Below are positions 1 through 6,578 of a DNA stretch of 9,889 nucleotides, piece by piece. Each line of letters begins with the position of its first letter. Within the stretch, counting starts at the first letter, position 1. The notes under the pieces were generated by a model. That model did no database searches, was not told the DNA's origin, and worked only from the letters and a program-made list of their open reading frames with translations. The stretch covers positions 1-9,889 of the forward strand of contig JAICJW010000142.1 in the NCBI GenBank assembly GCA_025928215.1. Direction: 5' to 3'. Source of the DNA: Chloroflexia bacterium. GTDB lineage: Bacteria; Chloroflexota; Chloroflexia; Thermomicrobiales; JALYUS01. Both the position numbers and the translations under genes were made by a program.

Positions 1-1048
1 CATGGATCGGTGGTAGCCGATAGGCATCCGGCGCGTCAACAATTTCCGACGGCTCATCCAGCAATTCAAAGATCCGTTCCGCCGCGACGGTTGAGGCCTG
101 CAGCGTGTTATAGCGGTCGGACAGCGTACGCACCGGTTGGAAAAAGCGCGTGACGTAGCCGAGGAAGGCGATCAGCGCGCCGACGGTCAGGCCACCGCCG
201 ATCACGCGCAATCCGCCGAAGAGCAGGACAATCGCCGTCGCCATCGCGCTGAGCAATTCGACTGCCGGGAAGAGAAACGCCGACAGTCGCGCCGCGTCGG
301 CATTTGCATCGAGATTGTCCTGATTAAGCACCTTGAAGCCCGCGAAGTTCCGCCCTTCACGCCCGAACGACTGCACGACACGCATGCCATTGATATTTTC
401 GGCGAAATTGCCCGTCACGCGGCTGATCGCAATGCGCGTTGCCCGATACGTCTGAATCGCCCGCTTGCGCCAGAAATACATCACGACGAACATCAGCGGT
501 AAGACCGTATAGGACGTGAGCGCGAGTTGGATGTTGAGTGCGAACATCGCGATCACCACGCCGACGAGGGTCAGCACATCGGAGAGCACGCTGATCATGC
601 CGGTCGAGAGGAAATCTTCGAGCACCGTGACATCGTTCTGGATGCGGGACATCATCCGACCAACGCCCATCCGGTCATACGTCTTCAGGCCAAGCACTTG
701 CATATGCCGGAAGAGCGCGGCGCGCAGATCGAAAATGACGCGGTTCCCGACGCGCGCCATCAGGAAAAAGAGCATCCAGCGGGCAAAGAAGGCAATCGTC
801 AGCGCGCCGAGAAACAAGCCAACGATGCCAAAGAGCGTCGTATAACTCGCGTGGTTCACGCCCTTGTCAATCGCACGGCCAAACAACCAGTAGAGCGAGA
901 GATCGCAAAACGTCCCGATCAGGACCGCTGCCGAGGCGAGCAATACCTGCCAGCGATACGGTCGCAGGTAGCCAATCAGCCGCCGGGCGGTATGCGTATC
1001 GAATGCCTTGCCGAGCAGATCGTCGGGATCACCCTGAAAATGCATCAT
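1..1048 (-). CDS. ABC exporter half-transporter, membrane domain (partial, C-terminal end outside window)
   Basis: Predicted half-transporter of a type-I ABC exporter in the cytoplasmic membrane. The 349 codons present hold about six membrane segments with the long cytoplasmic loops typical of the family; the reading frame stays open to base 1, so the ATP-binding domain is missing because of the window edge, not because the gene is broken. Family landmarks seen are YLRPYRWQ near residue 27, a coupling-helix region with YDRMGVGRMMSRIQNDV, GMRVVQSFGRE, and ASTVAAERIFELLDEP, the usual junction into the ATPase domain. The start is the first of two adjacent ATGs: AGGAG lies 8 bases upstream of it. 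The gene follows the other ABC gene after 42 bases, so the two probably form one heterodimeric exporter. Substrate is unknown; drugs, lipids and peptides are all possible in this family. The family call is secure; the pairing is inferred. Confidence 0.93.
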   Translation of the reverse strand, partial: MMHFQGDPDDLLGKAFDTHTARRLIGYLRPYRWQVLLASAAVLIGTFCDLSLYWLFGRAIDKGVNHASYTTLFGIVGLFLGALTIAFFARWMLFFLMARVGNRVIFDLRAALFRHMQVLGLKTYDRMGVGRMMSRIQNDVTVLEDFLSTGMISVLSDVLTLVGVVIAMFALNIQLALTSYTVLPLMFVVMYFWRKRAIQTYRATRIAISRVTGNFAENINGMRVVQSFGREGRNFAGFKVLNQDNLDANADAARLSAFLFPAVELLSAMATAIVLLFGGLRVIGGGLTVGALIAFLGYVTRFFQPVRTLSDRYNTLQASTVAAERIFELLDEPSEIVDAPDAYRLPPIH

Positions 1049-1056
1049 CGGCGCGA

Positions 1057-1064
1057 CTCCTCCC
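1057..1064 (-). promoter_or_regulatory. Ribosome binding site of the second ABC gene
   Basis: GGGAGGAG on the minus strand, with AGGAG 8 bases before the first ATG (1048) and 11 before the second (1045), so the first ATG is preferred. The upstream GGG also forms the 3' end of a stem-loop (1062-1082), so access to this site could depend on that structure. Confidence 0.75.
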
Positions 1065-1082
1065 GCGATCGGTGGCCGCGGG
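1062..1082 (-). other. GC-rich stem-loop between the two ABC genes
   Basis: On the transcribed strand CCCGCG and CGCGGG form a perfect 6-bp stem with a 9-base loop. It begins 8 bases after the stop codon of the upstream ABC gene and its 3' arm runs directly into the AGGAG ribosome binding site of the downstream one. There is no T-run after it, so it is not a classical intrinsic terminator. It could slow translation initiation or protect a processed end, or be chance in a GC-rich gap. The pairing is seen; the role is inferred. Confidence 0.35.
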
Positions 1083-1090
1083 GAAGCGTG

Positions 1091-2872
1091 CTAATCACCG
1101 TCGGCCTCAACCGGGATGTCCGCGCGCAACTCCGCCGCCACTATATCTTCATCGCGCATCTGAAGGTCATACAGTTCGGAATAGAGCGTGCCGCGTGCCA
1201 GCAGCTCGGCGTGCGTGCCGCGTTCGACGATCTGCCCTTCGCTCAGGACGCAGATCTGATCCGCGTTACGGACACTCGAAAGGCGCTGCGCGATGATGAA
1301 GGTCGTGCGGCCTTCCATCAGCACATTGAGCGCCCGCTGGATGGCGTACTCTGTCTCCATGTCCACGCTGCTCGTCGCATCGTCGAGGATGAGAATGCGC
1401 GGATTCAGGAGCAGCGCGCGAGCGATCGCGAGGCGCTGCTTCTGCCCGCCGGAAAGATTGACGCCTCGCTCGCCGAGGAGCGTGTCGTATCCACTCGGCA
1501 GCGCGGCGATAAAATCGTGCGCCTGGGCCGCCTTCGCGGCCGCGACGACCTGCTCCTCGGTCGCGTCATCATTGCCGTACGCAATGTTCTCGTGGATCGA
1601 AACGGAGAAGAGAAAGGTCTCCTGCAAAACAAGGCCGACATTCTTCCGCAGCAGTTCCAGATCCCAGTCGCGCACATCCACACCATCAACGCGGATCGTG
1701 CCGTCGGTCACATCGTAAAAGCGCGGCAGCAACTGAATGATGCTGCTCTTGCCGCTGCCCGTCGCGCCGAGCAGCGCCGTCACCGAACCCGGCGGGGCAT
1801 CAATCGAGACGCCGCGCAAGACATCCCGGCTCTCCCGCGAGTACGCGAACTGCACCGTGTCGAGTTGGACATGCCCCGCGACCGCCGGTGGGTGAAACGG
1901 CGCGGTGGGCGAATAAATCTGCGGCTTCTTGTCGAGGACTTCAAAGACGCGCTCCGCTGATGCCTGCGCGCGCGCGACGTTGTTGACGATCCAGCCAACA
2001 TTGCGCACCGGTTCCGCGAGCATCGTGAGATAGAGGTAGAACGCGAGCAACGTGCCGACCTGGAGATCGTGGCGAATCGCCGCCGAGCCACCGTACGCGA
2101 TGATGATTGCCGTGCCGAGGCCGGTGATGAAGGACATCAGCGGGAAGACGAATGTCCAGCGGCGCGCGGCGTCCATCTGCCGGTCGTAGAGCGCGGTCGT
2201 CTCGCGTTCGAACTTCGCGATCTCAAAATCCTCCCGCGCGAAAGCCCGAACGACGCGCACGCCCGCGAGGTTTTCCTGCAAGGCGTTCATTGCCACGCCG
2301 AACTGTGTCTGCGCCCGGAGGAAGAGTGGCCGGATTGAGGTGCTGAACCAGAGCGTGACCCAGAGCATGAAGGGTACCGTCGAGAGGGCAAGGAGCGCGA
2401 GTTGCCAGTTCAACTGAAGCATAATGATCGCCACACCGATCAGCAGAAGGGACGATTGCACCGCCATCCGCAACCCAAACATGAAGAAACGCCGGATATT
2501 GTTGACATCTTCCGTCGCGCGGGAGAGGAGTTGGCCTGTCTGGGCGGTGTCGTAGAACGAAAACGACAGCTTCTCCAGATGCGTATACATCTCGTTGCGA
2601 AAATCGAAGGCGACGCGTTCCGCGAGATATTGGAGCCAGTAGGAACGCGTGTACATGAAGGTAGACTGACCGAGCGTAACGAGGACAATCCCTACAGCCG
2701 CGATCGCGAGGAAGCGGCGATCCCCCGCGCCAATCGCCGTGTTGATGATCTGCCGGACGAGGAGTGGCACCGCCAATTGCAGGAGTATCGCGAGGATGAG
2801 CGCGCCGTATGACCAGATTGCCTGCCGACGGTACGGGCGGAGATAGCGCATCATCCGAAGGATCAGAGGCAT
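1091..2872 (-). CDS. ABC exporter half-transporter with degenerate ATPase site
   Basis: Complete 593-residue half-transporter: membrane domain at about residues 15-300, ATP-binding domain at about 335-575. Visible ATPase motifs are the A-loop Tyr344, Walker A GATGSGKS (369-376), Q-loop Gln417, signature LSGGQ (473-477), Walker B ILILD ending at Asp497, and D-loop SSVD (501-504). Two key residues differ from the norm: the catalytic Glu after Walker B is Asp498 (DDATSS) and the switch-loop His is Gln529 (IIAQRLSS). These changes with an intact signature are typical of the non-hydrolysing half of heterodimeric exporters such as TM287 or BmrC, so it probably pairs with the product of the next gene. 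ATG start at 2872 has AAAGGA 6 bases upstream; the stop is TAG. The C-terminus carries an acidic tail of about 20 residues. Substrate cannot be read from the sequence. Confidence 0.96.
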   Translation of the reverse strand: MPLILRMMRYLRPYRRQAIWSYGALILAILLQLAVPLLVRQIINTAIGAGDRRFLAIAAVGIVLVTLGQSTFMYTRSYWLQYLAERVAFDFRNEMYTHLEKLSFSFYDTAQTGQLLSRATEDVNNIRRFFMFGLRMAVQSSLLLIGVAIIMLQLNWQLALLALSTVPFMLWVTLWFSTSIRPLFLRAQTQFGVAMNALQENLAGVRVVRAFAREDFEIAKFERETTALYDRQMDAARRWTFVFPLMSFITGLGTAIIIAYGGSAAIRHDLQVGTLLAFYLYLTMLAEPVRNVGWIVNNVARAQASAERVFEVLDKKPQIYSPTAPFHPPAVAGHVQLDTVQFAYSRESRDVLRGVSIDAPPGSVTALLGATGSGKSSIIQLLPRFYDVTDGTIRVDGVDVRDWDLELLRKNVGLVLQETFLFSVSIHENIAYGNDDATEEQVVAAAKAAQAHDFIAALPSGYDTLLGERGVNLSGGQKQRLAIARALLLNPRILILDDATSSVDMETEYAIQRALNVLMEGRTTFIIAQRLSSVRNADQICVLSEGQIVERGTHAELLARGTLYSELYDLQMRDEDIVAAELRADIPVEADGD

Positions 2873-2878
2873 GCTGTG

Positions 2879-2884
2879 TCCTTT
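2879..2884 (-). promoter_or_regulatory. Ribosome binding site of the first ABC gene
   Basis: AAAGGA on the minus strand, six bases before the ATG at 2872. It fixes the start and matches the family's usual N-terminus, which begins shortly before the first membrane helix (YLRPYRRQ at residues 10-17). Confidence 0.7.
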
Positions 2885-2907
2885 CGCCTATGCTCTTCAG
2901 CACGCTT

Positions 2908-2941
2908 CTTATAGCATAATTACCCGTGCATCGCTACTCAA
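2908..2941 (-). promoter_or_regulatory. Possible sigma-70-type promoter ahead of the ABC genes
   Basis: The 61-base gap after fmt is AT-richer than its surroundings. On the minus strand TTGAGT (2941-2936, overlapping the fmt stop codon) is followed after 17 bases by TATGCT (2918-2913), and TATAAG overlaps just downstream (2913-2908). The match to the -35/-10 consensus is 4 of 6 in each box at ideal spacing. It could give the ABC pair its own transcription apart from fmt. This is a motif match only, and promoter consensus in this phylum is less certain than in E. coli. Confidence 0.35.
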
Positions 2942-3932
2942 CCGGCTGTTCCGGCGTCGCGCCACATCGCCTGCCGACAAGCCCCGGATGTCCATTCGCA
3001 AAGCCAATCGCGTCGGTGGGTGATCGCCCCTCCGGTTGAACGCGCGCAACCAGCACGTCGCCGTCGCCTGCACGGATATGCAGGCCGTCACGATCCACCG
3101 CGACGATCGTGCCGGGCGTTGCGGGAACTGATGACGACGGCACGGCATGAAGTTCATGCAACAGAAGGCGCTTGCCCCCAACGAAGGTGAAGACGCCCGG
3201 CCAGGGCTGGTAGGCGTGCTCCATCCGCGCGATGCGCACGGCCGGCAAATCCCATCGCACGTTTCCGTCCTCTTTCTTCACGAGATGCGTCGTTGTCGCC
3301 GCGCGATCGTCTTGCGGCGACGGAGTGATCTCGCCGCGCACCCAGTGCGCGGCGGTCTCGACGAGGAGCGGCGCGCCGAGGGTGGCGAGCGCCCCGGTGA
3401 GGGACTGCGTCGTCGCGTCGTCCGGAATCATCATCCGTACGCAGGCAAGGACCGGCCCGGTGTCGAGGCCCACATCCATCAGCATGATCGAGACGCCCGT
3501 TTCCGACGCGCCATCGAGCAGCGCGGCGTGAATCGGGGACGCGCCGCGATATGCCGGTAAGAGTGACGCATGGACGTTGAGCGTCCCACGATCGGGCAGC
3601 GCCAGGACATCCGGGCGAAGAATCTTGCCGTACGCGGCGACGACGAAGAGCGATGGAGCCACTGCGGCGAGCGTCTCGACGACTGTGGGGTCGCGCAACC
3701 GGTCGGGAACGCAGACGGTCAACCCGCGCTCTTCCGCCGCCCCATGGACGGCGCTGCGATGCACCTGCCGCCCACGCCCGGATGGACGCGGCGGCTGCGT
3801 GACAACGAGGCGGACGGTGAAACGTCCATCGTCCGCGAGGGCATACAAGGTTGGAACGGCGAACGCCGGCGAGCCAAAAAAGACGACCGGCACCGGCGTC
3901 GGCACCGGCGCATCCGGGCGAGGCACGACCAC
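2934..3932 (-). CDS. fmt: Methionyl-tRNA formyltransferase
   Basis: Transfers the formyl group of 10-formyltetrahydrofolate to initiator Met-tRNA in the cytoplasm, enabling bacterial translation initiation. The 332 residues have the standard two-domain layout. The N-terminal formyltransferase domain shows VVFFGSPAFAVPTL (16-29), TQPPRPSGRGR (45-55), SLLPAYRGASPI (123-134) and GLDTGP (155-160); the catalytic triad known from E. coli Fmt corresponds to Asn119, His121 and Asp157. The C-terminal tRNA-binding domain (about 225-325) includes the conserved GDGDVLVARVQPEGR region. The GTG at 3932 is the first usable start after in-frame TAA and TGA codons just upstream, and AAGGGAG lies 7 bases before it. 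The protein is some 15 residues longer at the N-terminus than E. coli Fmt, with a Pro/Val-rich stretch encoded by a 12-bp tandem repeat. The usual partner def is not in the window; neighbours are unrelated membrane genes 36 and 61 bases away. Confidence 0.97.
   Translation of the reverse strand: MVVPRPDAPVPTPVPVVFFGSPAFAVPTLYALADDGRFTVRLVVTQPPRPSGRGRQVHRSAVHGAAEERGLTVCVPDRLRDPTVVETLAAVAPSLFVVAAYGKILRPDVLALPDRGTLNVHASLLPAYRGASPIHAALLDGASETGVSIMLMDVGLDTGPVLACVRMMIPDDATTQSLTGALATLGAPLLVETAAHWVRGEITPSPQDDRAATTTHLVKKEDGNVRWDLPAVRIARMEHAYQPWPGVFTFVGGKRLLLHELHAVPSSSVPATPGTIVAVDRDGLHIRAGDGDVLVARVQPEGRSPTDAIGFANGHPGLVGRRCGATPEQPVE
3889..3912. repeat. 12-bp tandem duplication in the fmt 5' end
   Basis: Two adjacent 12-base units, GGCACCGGCGTC and GGCACCGGCGCA on the plus strand, identical at 10 positions. 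They encode residues 8-15 of Fmt as APVP-TPVP. The period is a multiple of three, so the duplication keeps frame and accounts for part of the N-terminal extension relative to E. coli Fmt. Confidence 0.7.
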
Positions 3933-3939
3933 GAATCTG

Positions 3940-3946
3940 CTCCCTT
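3940..3946 (-). promoter_or_regulatory. Ribosome binding site that fixes the fmt GTG start
   Basis: AAGGGAG on the minus strand, 7 bases before the GTG at 3932. Other in-frame GTGs follow at codons 3, 10 and 14, but only the first has proper spacing to this site, and in-frame stops lie a few codons further upstream. Confidence 0.75.
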
Positions 3947-3968
3947 CAGGAAATACTCATTACGCGTC

Positions 3969-6578
3969 TCACGTCACGCGATAGATCGAGACAGGGCCAG
4001 ATCGGAAGGCGAGATCGAGCATATCATTGAACTTCGCCAGACCTTGTGCGGCATACGGCGGGCAACCAAGCGGCACCGCGCAATGCCCCTCTCCCTCCTC
4101 TTCCGTCAGGCCGACAACGACCCAAGTAATGCCGTACTTCGCGAGAATCCGCCGGGCGTCGGCAACATCCGTCGTGTTGTACAGCGTACCGATATCGGCG
4201 GCACGCGCCGGCAGTTCGCGGTTGATAATCTCCGGTGAGCCGCCCCGCCACTGCACTTCATGGAAATACCAGCCAAGCACATCGGGAATGCCGGTCGAGG
4301 CGGCGAAGCGGCTCTGGAACCAGCCGTGTGATTCACCGTAGGAGTTCCCCACCGCCTCCACTAAGCGATCGTCCGGCCCCGCATGGTCGCGCAGCCAGCG
4401 CATCGCCTGGAACTCATCCGGGTTCGTCTCCCGCACGTACTGGAAGCCATCGAGGCCCTGCCAACCATTGCCCGCACCGCCGAAATCGGTCCCCTGCGCA
4501 CCGAAGTGGCCCGTGCGCTGGAATGGCACAAAAAAGGGATACACCGATGCCATTACGGCGAGCAGGGCCAGACCGGTGATGATTGTCACGAGCCGGAGGC
4601 GGGGGAACGGCGCGTTCGAAGATCGGAGTTCGGAGTTCGAAGGACGGTCACGATCCCACATCGAACCGCGAATCCACCCGCAAGCAGGTACCCGGAACGT
4701 CGCACTCCAGACGAGGGTAACAACACCGTATGCGCCCGCAATCATCAGCAGGACCCACGATTGATAATCCACCTTGAACATCGTATTCATGCGGTTGTCG
4801 AATGCGTCCCGCAGGAAGACGAATTCGGGGATGACCGGCAGGAGCGTGCCATAGACCGCAATCGCCACCATCGCGCGGTCCATCTGCGTCCAGACTGACC
4901 ATACGCCGCCCTCACCGGCTGTGCGAGCCACGGGCCGGCGCAGCGCGAGGATACCGGCAACCGCGATCACGCCCGTCGGGAGCAGCATCGCCGTCCGCGT
5001 CAGCAGCGCGATTGCGCCAATCGAGACAGCCGCGATCAGCATCGCCCGCCGCTCATCAAAGGTCGTAACCGGGCGGCCGATCGTGCCACGAAAGACGAGG
5101 GTACTTGCGGCGAGAAGCGGCACGGCAAAGACGGCGAGAAATTGCGAGAGGCTGGTATGGGGCCACGTCACAATACCAAACGTCCGGATGATCGTGCCGA
5201 TCACCGGCTCCCCCTCAAGACTTTGCACAAACGCGGGGACATCGCCGGGATTGCCGACGAGGCTTTTGAAGTGGAGGTAGTAGGGGAGATAGAGAAGGAC
5301 AGCGCCCCCACAGAGCAGCGCGACCCTGCCCCCGATGCGCGTCCACCGCTCCGGCCTGCAGAACGCGACGGCCGCAAGGATCGGCAACGTGAAGGTTGGC
5401 AAATCCCAGGCATTCGTCGGGTACAACGCGCCGATGACGAGCGCCGTCAGCACATACCGCCCGGCATCCGGGCAAAACCGCGTCCATGCACGCGCGATGG
5501 TGGTCGCGGAAGTGTCCGCCCGCATCCGCGTCTGCGTCCCCGCGATCAGGGGGACGGTGGCGTAGGCATTAGCTCGCGCGGGCGATCGCCCGCTGACGGT
5601 ACGGGCAGCGTGGACGGGCCGGAGCCAGTGGCTGATCGCCACGGCGATTGCAAGGAGAACGGTCGGCAGGGCGAGAACATGCGGGTGGATATCACCGAGC
5701 AGGAAGCTGAAGAGCGGGAACTCGGTAATCATCTCCGCGACGGAACCGGGGATGATATGGTCCTTGACGACGCGCGTGCTGTTCCAGCCAATGCCGGTCC
5801 AGAAGTTCGCGTCAATCACACCCGCCGGGTTTGTCAGCAGCCGCGCGAATCCGAAGGCATTGCCAGCGATGGCGACAAGCAATCCGCCGACGACCGACGC
5901 CAGGAGCGGACGGATGGCGCGGGCGCGCTCCCGGTGTTCGCGCCGGAAGCGAATGAGCAGATCGTAGACGATGCCGCTCGCGCCGCAAAAGGTCAGTGCG
6001 GGCAGCGAGATGCTCATCAGGTTGAAGGCAACCTCCGGGCGGACACCGGAGAGCAGGCCGAGTGACGCCGCCTCGACGTAGCCGAAGTAGTAGTAGTTGA
6101 TCCCATACCCCGACAGCCACGCATCGTGCGGCGGCATCCACCGCGCGCGCATCGTGCTCGTCAGAAAGCTGATCTCCATCGGTTTTTCCGTGCTGCGCAC
6201 ATCCGGGTAGAAGCCGCGCAACCAGAAGAAGAGCGCGAATAGAACGACGAACATCAGCGCAAAGATCGCCACGACGCGTAGATTTAGTCGCAGCCAGCGC
6301 ACTGGCCGCGCGCGATCCGCGAACCCGGAAATGGCGGAGAGCAGGGCGACAATCCCGACCGCACCGAGCAGTGAGAGGCGACCAAACGGCACAAGATGCA
6401 CCGAGGCGAGGATCCAACTGAGGTACGACACGAGCAAAAGGCCGACGATCGGGCTAAGCGCCACCCCGCGACTTGGTAGCCCCGCCAGCAGTCGGGCAGT
6501 GAGCGGGTACGCGACAATTGCGAGCACGGCGAGGCATCCCAACCATGCGAGCGCCCAACCGAGTGCATCAGCCAGCAT
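3969..6578 (-). CDS. DUF2298 / Chlor_Arch_YYY polytopic membrane protein
   Basis: Complete 869-residue, strongly hydrophobic protein of the DUF2298 (Chlor_Arch_YYY) family, whose function is unknown. Roughly a dozen or more membrane segments are followed by a soluble domain at about 690-869. Conserved blocks in order: EKPMEISFL (131-139), PPHDAW (149-154), INYYYFG (160-166), TEFPLFSFLLGDIHPH (285-300), YPTNAWDLP (386-394), HFKSL (436-440), RMNTMFKVDYQSW (596-608). The same blocks recur in the same order in the upstream neighbour, so the two are paralogues. This copy has two hydrophilic loop insertions the neighbour lacks, near 320-370 and 630-660. The ATG at 6578 lies inside the end of the upstream gene (11-base overlap), with GGGG six bases before it, suggesting translational coupling. 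The layout of loops and a C-terminal outer domain resembles GT-C membrane glycosyltransferases, so a role with lipid-linked sugars is possible; this is inference. Confidence 0.92.
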   Translation of the reverse strand: MLADALGWALAWLGCLAVLAIVAYPLTARLLAGLPSRGVALSPIVGLLLVSYLSWILASVHLVPFGRLSLLGAVGIVALLSAISGFADRARPVRWLRLNLRVVAIFALMFVVLFALFFWLRGFYPDVRSTEKPMEISFLTSTMRARWMPPHDAWLSGYGINYYYFGYVEAASLGLLSGVRPEVAFNLMSISLPALTFCGASGIVYDLLIRFRREHRERARAIRPLLASVVGGLLVAIAGNAFGFARLLTNPAGVIDANFWTGIGWNSTRVVKDHIIPGSVAEMITEFPLFSFLLGDIHPHVLALPTVLLAIAVAISHWLRPVHAARTVSGRSPARANAYATVPLIAGTQTRMRADTSATTIARAWTRFCPDAGRYVLTALVIGALYPTNAWDLPTFTLPILAAVAFCRPERWTRIGGRVALLCGGAVLLYLPYYLHFKSLVGNPGDVPAFVQSLEGEPVIGTIIRTFGIVTWPHTSLSQFLAVFAVPLLAASTLVFRGTIGRPVTTFDERRAMLIAAVSIGAIALLTRTAMLLPTGVIAVAGILALRRPVARTAGEGGVWSVWTQMDRAMVAIAVYGTLLPVIPEFVFLRDAFDNRMNTMFKVDYQSWVLLMIAGAYGVVTLVWSATFRVPACGWIRGSMWDRDRPSNSELRSSNAPFPRLRLVTIITGLALLAVMASVYPFFVPFQRTGHFGAQGTDFGGAGNGWQGLDGFQYVRETNPDEFQAMRWLRDHAGPDDRLVEAVGNSYGESHGWFQSRFAASTGIPDVLGWYFHEVQWRGGSPEIINRELPARAADIGTLYNTTDVADARRILAKYGITWVVVGLTEEEGEGHCAVPLGCPPYAAQGLAKFNDMLDLAFRSGPVSIYRVT
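4614..4648. repeat. Degenerate heptamer tandem repeat inside the YYY gene
   Basis: On the plus strand five successive 7-base units read GTTCGAA, GATCGGA, GTTCGGA, GTTCGAA, GGACGGT; the first four fit the consensus GTTCGRA with one or no mismatch and the fifth is weaker. An 8-base direct repeat GTTCGAAG recurs 21 bases apart. The array encodes the Ser/Asn/Arg-rich stretch at about residues 644-655 of the 869-residue protein, a loop absent from its paralogue. The period of 7 means only multiples of three units keep frame. Confidence 0.7.
5578..5593. repeat. 16-bp perfect palindrome containing GCGATCGC
   Basis: GCGGGCGATCGCCCGC is a perfect dyad centred between 5585 and 5586. It contains GGCGATCGCC, the form known in cyanobacteria as HIP1. 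It encodes part of the hydrophilic loop insertion (about residues 329-335) of the stand-alone YYY protein. It may be a methylation or protein site, or chance in GC-rich DNA. Confidence 0.6.

Noticed and set aside
1062..1082. Stem-loop considered as an intrinsic terminator
   Set aside because: No T-run follows and the stem leads straight into a ribosome binding site of a co-directional gene.
527..1960. Long plus-strand open frame of 477 codons
   Set aside because: It lies antisense across two clear ABC genes and the gap between them; its translation is rich in His, Arg, Asp and Glu with no recognisable domain, as expected for a shadow frame in GC-rich DNA.
2223..2903. Minus-strand 226-codon open frame overlapping the start of the ABC gene
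   Set aside because: Out-of-frame shadow of the membrane domain; the 593-residue frame carries all ABC motifs.
3570..4238. Plus-strand open frame of 222 codons across the fmt/YYY junction
   Set aside because: It overlaps two real genes antisense, is Arg-rich and has no motif.
5142..6065. Plus-strand open frame of 307 codons inside the YYY gene
   Set aside because: Antisense shadow with extremely polar composition and no domain; the minus-strand protein has conserved family motifs over the same bases.
3969..6578. Stand-alone YYY protein considered as a broken C-terminal part of the fusion gene
   Set aside because: It has a complete set of family motifs and its own start and stop, so it is a full module, not a fragment.
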